Part shown: one piece after another, positions 11,806-24,830 of the stretch
How positions within the stretch are numbered: position 1 is the stretch's first letter
Layout: each line of letters starts with the position of its first letter
Assembly: GCA_031772625.1 (NCBI GenBank)
Contig: CM062812.1
Coordinates: forward strand, 735,045,714-735,109,713
Direction of reading: 5' to 3'
DNA from: Pinus tabuliformis
Taxonomy: Eukaryota; Streptophyta; Pinopsida; Pinales; Pinaceae
Length of the DNA stretch: 64,000 nucleotides
The notes under the pieces: model-generated
Seen by the model: only the letters and a program-made list of their open reading frames with translations
What the model was told of the DNA's origin: nothing
The model's database searches: none
Made by a program: the position numbers and the translations under genes

Positions 11806-12841
11806 CAGTGAAGGAAAGCTGTTCCTAAGACACATAGCCACGGGTCAGACCAAGAGGATATGGATTCGGGTGAATAATCGATTCTTTGACCTCCTGCAAC
11901 GCATCATCAACGCACTCGAATCCATCTTCAAAATTGAATGTCATCAGGAATCCCTATCTCAAAATATCCCATTCGTCTGTGCCACAATTCCTCCAAGATT
12001 TTGAAGCAACAGGCACCATATAAATACTAAGCAGGATGTCCTTCCATGAATAGTCATGTCCCAAGTTCCAACTAACAGACATGTCCTTTCGCCTATTTTC
12101 GGGAGAAATTGTTGAACACATTAAATAGCCTATAAGGCATTAAATCCGAATTTTATGTCCATATGGGGGCCATGTGCCCATGCCTAAGCCCAACAACATG
12201 ACTTCTTCTTGCGAAATTGCTTCTCAGATATTGACGGGGATCATTATAAGCCCTACAATCTTTTTCCATGTGTATAAAGTTTGTACAAGAATAACAAAAA
12301 CTAAGAAATAAACTTTGGTACCTGGGATATTTCCTTGATGTACTTCTAAAGCCTTTCTATCTTGGTTCTAGGCTATATTTCTTTGTATTTATGGTATTCT
12401 AGATTTCTCACAAGTCAAGAGATTAAGAACATGACATTAACTACATGGAAATGTCAAGCCATTCTTTCTTTTGGTGATGTGACAGGTGAATTATGGATGT
12501 TGGAGGATGTTTAGAAGGGTTAGGAGATGGTTGGATGGTGTAGGAGACCCTTAGGAGGCTGCTCGCTTGAGGGGGCCTAACCCGGGTTCAACGTTAGATA
12601 GCCAAACAAATCCCTACACTACTTGAAACTTGGTTCCAGCATCCCCCCATACTACTTCAGGTGAGACTTCGGTCCGTGCTCATCACTGAAGCTTTGGGTT
12701 GCTTGCTTATTTGAGAAATCCCTTTTTGCCTCCAAATCTTAAGAATTACGTAGCTAGAGCTACCAAAAACCATTTCGCGTGAAACGAAAGGGGTTCCTCA
12801 CTGCAACTTATGCTCCTAACACAATAGAGTAGTCCTCTCAG
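11806..12841. other. First half of a ~2.1 kb insert; coding-like fragment near 11810-12003
   Basis: This DNA breaks an array unit between 'GCATTTCAA' and 'TGTTAATATTTTATATTTGG'. It is clearly less AT-rich than the array. A plus-strand stretch near 11815-12003 reads as coding-like peptide (for example LFLRHIATGQTKRIW and ALESIFKIECHQ) without an unambiguous start; I do not recognise it. The rest to 12841 holds no supportable gene. The next features show that the insert is mostly retroelement debris. Confidence 0.5.
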
Positions 12842-13000
12842 GATGTCTTTGACATCCTCTTAGCGTGGCATGCTGGAACTTGTGGGGCCCAATTTACTGC
12901 TAAGAGAATAACCTTGAAAGCTCTACAATCAAGTTACTATTGGCCCACTTTACATGACGATGCAAGGAGGTGCACCACCAGGTGTGATCAGTGCCAAAGC
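12842..13000 (+). mobile_element. Ty3/Gypsy integrase zinc-binding (H2C2) fragment
   Basis: The plus-strand translation shows the HHCC integrase N-terminal pattern: AWHAGTCGAQF, then ALQSSYYWPTL, then RRCTTRCDQCQS. The spacing and the YYWP core are characteristic of Ty3/Gypsy polyproteins. It is an isolated fossil fragment with no LTRs or other domains attached in this orientation. Confidence 0.85.
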
Positions 13001-13799
13001 ATAATGGATTAGTTAAAAGTCTATCTAAGCCCAATCTATATATATTTCAATCAAGATAGGACATTCTGATAGTTTTATTATATTTTGATGTGGTTTTATT
13101 TCCTTTACATTTCCTTAATTCGCTTTATTCAGTAATCTTTCGTTTACGAATGTTTCGTGGAATTGCTCTGTTATATCAAAATCATAATTGGATTACGTTT
13201 GTGACAAAATTATTAACTATAACTTGAAATGTCCTGCTACATCCATACTACTTCTGACTTTGCCACTGCCAACACTGCGTCTATACTACAATTTTTTTCT
13301 ATTGCAAGTGAGAAACCATCTGTTTCTGCTACTGAAATGGATGAATCTTGATGAAGAACATTTTCATAAATCTTTTGGAGAAAAACATTTTCATAAATAT
13401 TGTGGAGTTACTCAAAAATATTACAAAGGAAGTATGTCGAGACAATATTGCAGAGGTTTAACATGCAGGATAGTAAACCGGTGAATGTTCCTATTCCTGT
13501 AGGTGTAAAGTTATCTACTAAATAGTGTCCCAATACACAAGAAGAGGAAGAGGACAAGATCGTAGATCTCGTCGTCGTGATCGGGATGGTGCAAACAGTT
13601 CGTCAAACCAAGCTCATATGTGAAAAGGTGGCTAGTTAACTTGGCCACCTTCGACAAAGTAGCATTTTGTCTAGATCCAGTCTCACCCGCAGCATACAAG
13701 CAGACATTCCTTCTGGTTCCATATCCAGTATATACATCACGAAAAGGCAAGCGCAGGGACGGAGTCACTCACTATTCATATGGTGAGGTGGAAAAAAGG
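13001..13799. mobile_element. Retroelement debris including a Copia reverse-transcriptase piece
   Basis: At about 13427-13530 on the plus strand a peptide resembling the C-terminal part of the Copia reverse transcriptase is visible (ILQRFNMQDSKPVNVPIPVG, a common Ty1/Copia motif just before the RNase H region). The rest of the stretch has open frames on both strands (13511-13768 minus, 13620-13877 plus) that I cannot assign. This is an old, broken fragment. Confidence 0.6.
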
Positions 13800-13940
13800 A
13801 AATTCTTTTTAAAATCAAAAGTCTTTTTACATGCAATGAAATATGCCATCTTGGAAAATCTATCTACCACAAAATAAATGGAATCATTCCCTCTTTGAGT
13901 TCTAGGTAACTCCAAAACAAAATCCATACTAACTGCATCC
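13800..13940 (-). mobile_element. Ty3/Gypsy integrase core fragment, minus strand
   Basis: The reverse strand reads a classic start of the Gypsy integrase catalytic core: [17 protein letters not shown] followed by [11 protein letters not shown]. It points opposite to the Gypsy fragment at 12842-13000, so the insert is a patchwork of at least two elements or a rearranged one. It is a fossil scrap with no LTRs. Confidence 0.85.
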
Positions 13941-15664
13941 CATTAATGTTAATATTTTATATTTGGGATATATTTTTTTGTAAATTTTATCTTTGAAATG
14001 CAAGAATACTTCTCTTATATTTGTGATTAAAATATATCAATATTGACATTTAAAGAAAAAGCTAATAAAATCAAATTGCAATTTGAAAATTTGTTATTGA
14101 ATGATTTCTAATTAATTTTAGAGCAGAAATTGATTCATGCTACTTGAACTAATTCTACATTAATCCCACATTAAGAACCCAGGACAACCAAAATTCATAG
14201 ATGAGCTACATTTATACACTTGCATTTGAAAATTAAAGAAATCTTTGATAGAGAACCCCTTCAAATCATTAACATCTAAACCACACTCAGTTACTAAATT
14301 TATAACACACACATAATTGATCTCATTTAGATTCATGGAATAAGTTGGTCAAACCTTGTACTCCTCATTTGTGCAGCGACACATATTGCTATCAAGAGTC
14401 AAGGGACCATAAGTCGGCCTCATGATCTAATATCAAATGCCCAAACTTCTCATAGAGGTTTTCCATGTTAAATTTTCCACTATCACACACTCGTGGCAAC
14501 ATACAAATATATGTATGTTTAGATATTGGTAAAACAGAAAGGGAAGTAAGTTGTTGCCACAATTATAGGAAAATACCTTGTTATATATGGTATGGCAAAA
14601 AAATTATTAATCGAAGAAGAAATATAATTCACAACTTGTAGCCGACATTCTTTCAGCATGAGAAAAATATTGGAGTACACAATTTGATCTTTGAACATGT
14701 TGAGGGACTCTTTACATTGGAATTGATGGAATTTATTTGCACCATAGTGAAGACATAGGAAAATACCTTATTATATAGTTTATTATATATAAATTCGTGT
14801 TATAAATAATAATGAGGAAATTATCATGTAGGAATTTATTAGAATTGGAATAATATCAAGTCCCTAGGAAATTGGTGTGTGGGGAGCAACATGGCACAAA
14901 TATAATTTTTTAAATTTATTAAAAGTAACGAACCATTTTGCTAAATAAAATTTTCTTTTATATAAATGAATGTTATAAATAATAATGAGGAACTTATCAT
15001 ACAAGAAATAATTAGAATTGGAATATTGCCAAATCCCTAGCAAATTGGTGGGTAGGGAGCCACGTGGCACAAATCTAATTTTATAAAATTATTAGAAGTC
15101 AATGCAACCTGAAAAAATATGTAATTTGTAATACACTATAGTCATTGATAAGCATTAAGAATAACATATGCTCAACATATTACCTTGAGAATCAATCTAG
15201 GCCCTCAATTAAAAAATAAAAATAAAAATCTACAAACTTCCTCCCATCTAAATTCATATATACACCTATTGACGAATGAAAAGAAATAAATTTTCATGGT
15301 TAATTTTTTTTAAGTATTTCAAGTGATGTTACTATTTTATATTTGGGCTATATTTTTCTGTCAATTTTGTCTTTGAGATGCAACAATTTTTGTTCAAATT
15401 TTACATTTAGAAAAGAATTACACAAGAATAAATTATATCACTCTAAACACTTATTATATTTGACATTAAAATAGATCAATACTAATATTTGAAGAAAAAA
15501 CTAATAAGATCATCTTGTAATTTGAACATTTATTATTGAACTATTGCTAATTAATTTTAGAGCACAAATTTATTCATTCTACTTTATCTAATTCTACACT
15601 AATCCTACACTGAAAACCTAGGACAACCCACAATCATAGTTGAGCTACTATTATACAATTGTGT

Positions 15665-15928
15665 TTAAAATGTAAACAAATCTTCCATAGAGCACTCCTT
15701 CAAATCATTAACGTCTAAACCACACTTGGTTACTAAATTTATAGCAGACATATCATTGATCTCTTGGAGATTAGCGACATAAGCTGGTGAAACCTTGTAC
15801 TTCTCATTGGTGTGGCCACAGATATTTCTTTCGAGGGTAAGCGCCCATAAATTTTCCTCATGATACAATATCAAATGCCCAAAATTCTCATATAGGTTTT
15901 CCACGTTAAATTTTCGACTATCAGACAC
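15665..15928 (-). pseudogene. Array minus-strand ORF, type A copy (87 codons)
   Basis: This frame matches the longer frame at 18421-18813 almost residue for residue: SRKFNVENLYENFGHLILYH, LERNICGHTNEKYKVSP and NLVTKCGLDVNDLKECSMED. It ends in the equivalent region. The function is unknown. It may be the remains of a tandemly duplicated gene or a frame kept open by recent duplication. Confidence 0.4.
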
Positions 15929-18420
15929 CGGTGGCAGTGTACAAATATATGTATTTTCAAATATTGGTAAAGAAAATAGGGAAGCATGTTATTGCAACGA
16001 TTATATGAAAATACCTTGTTATACATGGTAAGAAAAACGTTTTTATTAATAAATGAATATGTAAACATTCACAACCTATAGTCCACACTTTTACAAAATG
16101 AGAATATTGGAGTGCACAAAAGATTGGAGTACACAATGTGATCTTTGAACAAGTTGAGAGAGTTCTTAACATGGAAATGGATGGAATTTATTTGCACCGT
16201 ACGTAGGAAAATACCTTGCTAATGGTTGTATATAAATGAATGTTGTAAATAATTATGAAGAACGCATCATGGACGAAGTTATTAGAATTGGAATAATCTC
16301 AAATCCCTAGGAAATTGGTGTTTGGGGAGCTATATGGCAAGAATATAATTTTTTAAATTTAATAAAAGTAATAAACATTTTTGTAAATAAAAATTTCTTA
16401 TATATAAATGAATTCTATAAATAATAATGAGGAGCTTATCATGGAGGAATTAAAAAGTCAATGCAACCTAACAATGTAAACTATAGTTGTTGATAAGCAT
16501 TAAGACTAAGGATATGCTGAACATATTCTCTTGAGAATCACTCTATGCCCTCAATTAAGAAAAAAAGAAGTCAACAAACCTCCTTCCATCTAAAGTTTAT
16601 GTATTTACACCTATTCATGAATAAAAAGAAATAAATTTTCATGGTTAAAACATTTTTAAGCATTTCAAGTAATGTTATTATTTTATATTTGTGCTCTATT
16701 TGTCTGTCAATTTTATTTTTGAGATGCAAACAATTTTTTTTTTTTTAATTTTACATTAAAAAAAAATTACACAATAATTAATTATATCACTCTAAACACT
16801 ACTTAGATTTGTGATTAAAATAAATCGATACTCCTATTTAAAGAAAAAATAATAAGATCAGCTTGCAATTTGAAACTTTGTTATTAACTGATTTCTATTT
16901 AATCTTAGAGCACAAACTCATTCATGCTACTTTACCTAATTCTACACTAATCCTAACCGAAAACCTAGGACAACCCAAATTCATAGCTTAGCTACTTTTA
17001 TACTTTTTTATTTGAAATTAAATCAATCTTCCATAGAGAACTCCTTCAAATCATTCACATATAAACCACACTCAGTTACTAAATTTATAGCGGACACATA
17101 ATTGATCTCGTGGAGATTTGTGGCATAAGCTGGTCAAAATCCTCATTTGTGCAACACATATTGCTCTCGAGGGTTAAGGGCCCATAACTCGACCTTGTGA
17201 TCCAATATCAAATTCCCAAACTTCTTATAGAGTCTTTCCATGTTAAAATTTCCACTATGAAACACCTATGGCAGAGTACAAATATATGTATGTTTAGATA
17301 ATGGTAGAGCAAACAGGGAAGTATGTTGTTGCCATGATTATAGGAAAATGCCTTGTTATATATGGTATGGAAAAATGTGTTATTAATCGAATAATACATA
17401 GTATTCACAACTTGTAGTCCACATTCTTCCAGTGTGAGCAGAATATTGGAGTACACAATATGATCTCGGAGTATAATATGATCTTGGAGTACACAATCTC
17501 ATCTTTGAACACGTTCAGGGAGATCTTAACACTAGAATGAATGGAATTTATTTTCACCTCAGGGAAGACATAGGAAAATATCTTATTATATATTTTATTA
17601 TATATAAATTCTTCTTATAAATAATAATGAGGTACTTATCATGGAGGAATTTATTAGAATTGGAATAATCTCAAATCGCTAGGAAATTGGTGGGTGGGGA
17701 GTCACGTGGCACAAATATAATTTTTTAAATTTATTAAATGTAATGAACCATTTTACTAAATAAAATTTTCTTATATATAAATGAATGTTATAAATAATAA
17801 TGAGGAACTTATCATACAAGAAATTATTAGAATTGGAATATTCTCAAATCCCTAGCAAATTGGTGGGTAGGGAACCACGTGGCACAAATCTAATTTTATA
17901 AAATTATTAGAAGTCAATGCAACCTGAAAAAATATGTAATTTTTAATACACTATAGTCGTTGATAAGCATTAAGAATAAACATATGCTCAACATATTACC
18001 TTGAGAATCAATGTAGGCCCTCTATTAAAAAACAAAAAAAAATCTACAAACTTCCTTCCATCTAAATTCATATATATACACCTATCAACGAATGAAAAGA
18101 AATAAACTTTCATGGTTAATTTTTTTTTAAGTATTTCAAGTAATGTTACTATTTTATATTTGGGCTATGTTTTTCTGTCAATTTTGTCTTTGAGATGCAA
18201 CAATTTTTGGTCAAATTTTACATTTAGAAAAGAATTACACAAGAATAAATTATACCACTCTAAACACTTCTTATATTTGAGATTAAAATAGATCACACTA
18301 ATCTTTAAAGAAAAAACTAATAATATCATCTTATAATTTGAACATTTATTATTGAATTATTGCCAATTAATTTTAGAGCACAAATTTATTCATTCTACTT
18401 TACCTAATTCTACACCAATC

Positions 18421-18813
18421 CTACACTGAAAACCTAGGACAACCCACAATCATAGTTGAGCTACTATTATACATTTGTATTTGAAATGTAAAGCAATCTT
18501 CTATAGAGCAGTTCTTCAAATCATTAACATCTAAAGCACACTTAGTTACTAAATTTATAGCAGACATATCATTGATCTCTTGGAGATTAGTGGCATAAGC
18601 TGATGAAACCTTGTACTCCTCATTGGTGTGGCCACACATATTCCTTTCGAGAGTAAGGGTCCATAAGTTTTCCTCATGATACAATATCAAATGCCCAAAA
18701 TTCTCATATAGGTTGTCCACGTTAAATTTTCGACTATCACAGACTGGTGGCAGTGTACAAATATATGTATTTTTAGATACTGGTAAAGAAAATAGGTAAG
18801 TAAGTTGTCGCAA
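18421..18813 (-). CDS. Unrecognised array-encoded ORF, longest copy (130 codons)
   Basis: This is the longest open frame in the 13-unit array and lies in a type-A unit. The product would be about 130 residues. It is Cys- and Asn-rich, has no obvious membrane segment, and contains KFNVDNLYENFGHLIL near residues 29-44, TLERNMCGHTNEEYKV near 53-68 and LVTKCALDVNDLKNC near 85-99. The same peptide track is recognisable on the minus strand of several other units (3182-3587, 15665-15928, 21284-21541), often interrupted. In nearly all units a Cys/Tyr-rich frame overlaps its upstream end in another phase. I do not recognise the family. Minus-strand sequence upstream includes possible splice acceptors, so it may be a terminal exon. 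A functional gene is unproven. Confidence 0.35.
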   Translation of the reverse strand: MRQLTYLFSLPVSKNTYICTLPPVCDSRKFNVDNLYENFGHLILYHEENLWTLTLERNMCGHTNEEYKVSSAYATNLQEINDMSAINLVTKCALDVNDLKNCSIEDCFTFQIQMYNSSSTMIVGCPRFSV

Positions 18814-20883
18814 TGATTATATGAAAATACCTTGTTATATATGGTAAGGAAAACTTTTTTATTAACAGAAGAATTTTTAAACATTCACAACCTCTAGTCC
18901 ACACTTTTACAGCGTGAGAAGATTGGAGTACACAAAAGATTGAAGTACACAATGTGATCTTTGAACATGTTGAGAGAGATCTTAACACCGAAATTGATGG
19001 AATTTATTTGCACAGTACATAGGAAAATACCTTGTTAATGGTTGTATATAAATGAATGTTATAAATAATTGTGAGGAACATATCATGGATGAAGTTATTA
19101 GAATTGGAATAATCTCAAATCCCTAGTAAATTTGTGTTTCGGGAGCCATATGGCAAGAATATAATTTTTTAAATTTAATAAAAGTAATGGACCACTTTTC
19201 TAAATAAACATTTCTTATATATAATTGAATTCTATAAATAATAATGAGGAACTTGTCATGGAGGAATTAAAAATCCAATGCAACCTAACAATGTAAACTA
19301 TAGTTGTTGATAAGCATTAAGACTAAGGATATGCTGAGCATATTCCCTTGAGAATCATTCTAGGCCCTCAATTAAGAAAAAAGGAAGTCAACGAACCTCC
19401 TTCCATCTAAAGTTTATATATTTACAACTATTTGTGAATAAAAAGAAATAAATTTTCATGGTTAGAAAATTTTTAAGCATTTCAAGTAATGTTATTATTT
19501 TATATTTGGGCTCTATTTGTTTGTAAAATTTATCTTTGAGATGCAAACAATTAATTTATTTTTTTTTTTTTTAATTTTGCATTTAAAAAAAAATTACACA
19601 ATAATAATTTATATCACTCTAAACACTACATATATTTGTCATTAAAATAAATCATTACTGATATTTAAATAAAAAAATAATAAGATCAACTTGCAATTTG
19701 AAACTTTGTTATTGACTGATTGCTATTTAATTTTAGAGAGCAAATTCATTCATGCCACACTACCTAATTCTACACTAATCCTAACTGAAAACCTAGGACA
19801 ACCCAAATTCATAGTTGAGCTACTTTTATACATTTTTATTTGAAATTAAATCAATCTTCCATAGAGAACTCCTTCAAATCATTAACATATAAACCACACT
19901 TAGTTAGTAAATTTATTGTGGACACATAATTGATCTCGTGGAGATTCGTAGCATAAGCTAGTCAAAATCCTCATTTGTGTGACACATATTTCTCTCGAGA
20001 TTTAAGGGCCCGTAATTCAACCTTGTGATCCAATATCAAATTCCCAAACTTCTTATGGAGTTTCTCCATGTTAAAATTTCCACTATCAAACACCTATGGC
20101 AGAGTACAAATATATGTATGTTTAGATACTAGTAGATCAAATAGGGAAGTATGTTGTTGCCATGATTATAGGAAAATTCCTTGTTATATATGGTATGGAA
20201 AATTTTGTAATTAATAGAATAATACATAGTATTCAGAACTTGTAGACCACATTCTTCGAGTGTGAGAAGAATATTGGAGTACACAATATGATCTTGGGGT
20301 ACAATATGATCTTGGAGTACACAATCTCATATTTGAACATGTTCAGGGAGATCTTATCACTAGAATGAATGGAATTTATTTGCACTTTAGTGAAGACGTA
20401 GGAAAATACCTTTTTATATATTTTATTATATATAAATTAATGTTATAAATAATAATGAAGAACTTATCAAGGAAGAACTTATTAGAATTGGAATAATCTC
20501 AAATCCCTAGGAAATTACTAGGTGGAGATCCACATGCTACGAATCTAATTTTTTTAATTTACTTAAAGTAATGTACCATTTAGCTAAATAAATTTTTCTT
20601 ATATATAAATGAATGTTATAAATTATAATTAGGAACTTATCTTGGAGGAACTTATTAGAACCGGAATAATCCCAAATCCCTAGGAAATTGGTGGGTAGTA
20701 AGTCACGTAGCACAGATCTAATTTTTTAAATTTATTTAAATTCAACGCAACCTAAGAAACTTTGCACTACACTACAATGGTTGATAAAAATTAAGACTAA
20801 GCATAAGCTGAGCATATTCCCTTGAGAATAAATCCATACCCGAATTAAAAAGAAAAAGTCAACGAACCTCCTTCCATCTAAAG

Positions 20884-20886
<3 letters not shown>

Positions 20887-20942
<56 letters not shown>
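20887..20942. repeat. (AT)n microsatellite inside an array unit
   Basis: About 56 bp of AT dinucleotides, expanded from the short 'CATATATATACACC' word found at the same place in the other units. Confidence 0.95.
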
Positions 20943-20947
<5 letters not shown>

Positions 20948-21283
20948 AAATATTTCAATGACAACTAATATGCAAAATGAAAATAAATAAATTTTCATGG
21001 TTAAAACATTTTCAAGCATTTCAGGGAATGTAATTATTTTATATTTGGGTTATATTTTTCTATCAATTTTTTCTTGAAGATGTAAACATTTTTTTCAAAT
21101 TTTTCACATAAAAAAAATTACACAAGAATAAATTATGTCACTCTAAAAACTTCTTAGATTTGTGATTATAATAGATCAATACTCATCTTGAAAGAGAAAA
21201 CTAATCAGATCAACTTGCAATTTGAAATTTTGTTATTGAGTGATTGCATTTTAATTTTAGAGCACAAACTCACTTATGATACT

Positions 21284-21541
21284 TTACCTAATTCTACAGT
21301 TATCCTGCACTAGAAACCTAGCACAACCCAAATTCATAGCTGAGCTACTTTTATACATTTGTATTGGAAAATTAAAGAAACATTCCACAGAGCACTTCTT
21401 CAAATCATTAACATATAAACTACACTCAATTACTAAATTTATAACAAACACATAATTGTTCTTGTCGAGATTCGTGCCATAAGGTGGCCAAACCTTATAC
21501 TCCTCATTTGTGTGGTGACACATATTCCTCTCGAGAGTCAA
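21284..21541 (-). pseudogene. Array minus-strand ORF, type C copy (85 codons)
   Basis: It shares LERNMCHHTNEEYKVWPPY and NDLKKCSVE with the type-C copy at 3182-3587 and more loosely with the 130-codon copy. Its upstream portion lies in another frame (21572-21763 reads a different phase), so the unit does not carry one continuous ORF. Function unknown. Confidence 0.35.
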
Positions 21542-22649
21542 CGGTTTGTAAGTTGACTTCGTGATCCAATCTCAAATGTCGAAACTTCTCATAGAGTTTG
21601 TCCACGTTAAATTTTCCACTATTAGACAACTGTGGCATCGTACAAATATATGTATGTTCAGATACTGGGTAAGAGGACAGGGAAGTAAGTTGTTTCCATG
21701 ATTATAGGAAAATACCTTGTTATATATGTATGGAAAAAAAACTAATCGAAGAAGACATAGCATTCACAACTTGTAGCCCATATTATTCCAGCGTGAGAAA
21801 ATGTTTGGAGTATACAATCTAATCTTCGATTCAATTTTGCACCGCGGTCAATATGTAGGAAAATACCTTGTTATATATTTTCTTATACATAAATGAATGT
21901 TATAAATAATAATGAGAAACTTACTAAAATTGGAATAATCTCAAATCCCTAGGAAATTGGTGAACAGGGATCCATGTGGCATGAATCTAATTTTTTAATT
22001 TTATTAAAAGTAATGGACCATTTTGATAAATAATATTTTCTTATATAAACAAATCTTATAAATAATAATGAATAACTTATCATGGAGGAACATATTAGAA
22101 TAATATCAAATCCCTAGGAAATTGATGTGCAGGGAGCGAGTGACACAAATATAATTTATTAAATTTATTAAAAGTCAATGCAACGTGACAAAATCTATAG
22201 TACACTACAACTATTTATAACCATTAATACTAAGCATATCTTGAGCATATTCCCTTGAGAATCAATCCAATTAAAAAAATAAAATAAAAATTCAACAAAC
22301 CTCCTTTCATCTATTGTTCATATATATACAAATGAAAAGAAATCACTTTGCATGGTTAACTTTTTTTAAAGCATTTCAAGTAATTTTATTATTCTATGTT
22401 TGGGGTATATTTTTCAATCGCTTTTATCTTTGAGATATATTTTTTTTTTTTGAAATTTTTCATTCCAAAAGAATTTTCACAAGAAGAAATTATATCACTC
22501 TAAATACTTCTTAGATTTGTGCTTAAAATAGATTAATACTTATCTTTAAATAAAAAATGATCAGCTTGCAATTTGAAAATTTGTTATTGAATGAGTTCTA
22601 ATTATATTTAGAGCACAAATTCATTCGTGTTACTTTACCTAATTCTACA

Positions 22650-24041
22650 TGTTGGAAATAATACTAAGAAAGGGGGGGTGAATCAGTGTTATAACTTTTA
22701 CATTTCCAAATTCAGTTTCATATACGCTACTTCAGTTAAGGAAAACCACGTCTGTGTGAAATGCAACAAGCGTATATCTAGTAAACTTATAATTCACTTA
22801 GTTGCTTCTTAATGAGTGCGTCAGAACATTATTAACCATATGAACAGTGAACAGGAGCAATAAAGCAGAACAAATCACAACACACATGAACACCAGGATG
22901 TAAGGTGGAAACCCAATGTGGGTGAAAACCACCTGCTGCAATTCGTCTCTATCTTCTTTTAATAAGAAAGTTCTTTTTACAATGATTCTGTACTGGTGCA
23001 GTATTATACCAGTACGCAGGCTGCTACTCGCAGAAGGTTACAACCTTATCTTTTCTTCTAGGGACCATGTTTCATAAATTTTCAGACTGGATCCATGAAT
23101 AACATCAATCACACATCAAGTATATCTGCATCAACCAATATCTTTTGCACCAAACAAACTGAATCAAATAATCACTTCTATGAATGATATACCCAGAAAA
23201 CAGTAACAGTAACCAAACACCAATTATGAACCCAGAACCCTGCAGCAATAAACAGAAGTAGCTAAAAAATATTTCAAGAGATGTACGCTACTTCATTGTG
23301 TACAACCTGTGTGCATACGCTTCTGAATTAAGGCCAACCAGCGTGTATATGCACCTCTGATGTGCTGAAACTGCGTACAAATCTATAAAAGATAGTTCAC
23401 TCTTTCAAATATTCAAACATCAGTTATACCCACATTATTAGTTTTATAGATTAAGTCATGCGCCAAATATAACAGATCAAAACACACAAATATACTACTA
23501 TTCAAGTCTTAAGTTTTGACCCATCAGTAGAACTTATCCATCTTCTTGCCCTCAGGTTCCTCCTTGATTCAGATTCAGTTATGCACCATTAACCAATCAC
23601 CAGTATTCCAAATCTTTCTCTTCGTAAGATATTCAATGCTTTAGTCAATTCCTTTGCCAAAAGATCTCCTCCTTTTTATAGTCTTAGGCCTTACTCAAAC
23701 CATTGTCCAAAACCATAGAGAACCAATACTAGGGACCCAAAACCTGGGTTCAATACTTCAAACACAATACCAAGGTACAAAAACCATAGGTCCAAATACC
23801 ATGCTCCTAAAAATAAGCTTTCCCACATGTACGCGCTTTTCCATGCATGAAAGTGCGTGCATATGCATACACGACTTTTGATCGGCAATCCCGCGTGTAT
23901 AAGAAATTTCATCAAAGTAAACCTGCATATACCTGTTTTTCATTAATACTGAGAGCCTGGACAGTGATCTACCATCTGATTGACTTTCCATCAAGGACAA
24001 CACCTGTGCCATAGTGCCGAACCTGTGTCATAATGCCAACA
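22650..24041 (-). repeat. Copia 3' LTR (left copy)
   Basis: About 1392 bp, beginning TGTTGGAAATAATAC and ending ATAATGCCAACA on the plus strand. It aligns throughout with 29784-31221. It begins with a G-rich run and contains many copies of a 'GCGTATAC'-like word. Confidence 0.95.
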
Positions 24042-24056
24042 ATCTCCCCCTTTGGA
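24042..24056 (-). other. Copia polypurine tract
   Basis: Read on the minus strand, AAAGGGGGAGATT lies immediately before the 3' LTR terminus TGTTGGCATTATG, the standard position of the plus-strand primer. Confidence 0.9.
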
Positions 24057-24830
24057 CTTGATGGCAACCACAAATCATTCAAAGTCATTCTCCCCCTTCA
24101 ACATCAAGGGCAAAGGGTTATGCTCCACCTGAGGACATGCTGAAATCTCTGCTCTGCTGTGTTGTCCATGCTCCCCCTAACTATAGGCAAGGTCTGCAGA
24201 AAAATTATCTATAAGAAAGACCATGACTCTAGACATCATAAGCGACCTTCCTATCACCAAAGACTCATACATACATACATCTCCCAACCAAGTGGGGATA
24301 TACCAATATTGACTCATCCACCCAACCAAGTGGGGATACACCAAAATTTTATACAAGATAAAACAAGAAAATTACATCAACCATCCCAGGCATAGTGGGG
24401 AAATCAAAGAAGGTCGTTACATGACCTTGATAAGAAATAAATACATGACATAGAGATGAAATATCTATAACCAGACTATGATAGTTATCAAGAACTATCA
24501 TCAGCAGCATCTGTCAATCATCATTCAGACAAGCAACCATGTTCTCCTTCTGCACTTGTTCCCCCTGAAACCAAAGCACTTGTGATCTTGAACCAAGATC
24601 TTCTTGGATAATGCCAACAATGCATTATTAGAAGAATATATATGCTCCCCCTAAACCTTTGCCAGATGGTCTCTGTCAGACCCATATCAGACTCCTTTTG
24701 TCCTGAGCCTGGCCCACTCTTTATCTTCAGACCAACATATACGCGACCGTACCCACATAAACCGGTGTATGTATGCTTATCCTCCTTATGAAACTCATGT
24801 ACACCCACTTTTCTCTGAAACAGACAAGTT

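Larger units (their letters stand above)
13944..22649. repeat. Tandem array, central block (units 5-11)
   Basis: Array homology resumes mid-unit at 13944. New units start near 15092 (type A), 16457 (B), 17912 (A), 19275 (B), 20738 (C) and 22174 (D). Types were called on shared diagnostic words: A has 'AACCTGAAAAAATATG', B has 'CCTAACAATGTAAACTATA', C has 'CTTGAAGATGTAAACATT', and D has 'AACGTGACAAAATCTATAG'. Complete unit lengths are about 1.36-1.46 kb. The D unit is cut at 22649 by the Copia element and continues at 31227. A longer AT microsatellite (20887-20942) has grown in the C unit at the position where other units have a short 'ATATATA' run. Confidence 0.9.

Noticed and set aside
23654-24012. 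Overlapping ORFs on both strands in the Copia LTR
   Set aside because: They lie in LTR noncoding DNA and recur in the other LTR (30795-31084) as expected for duplicated ends.
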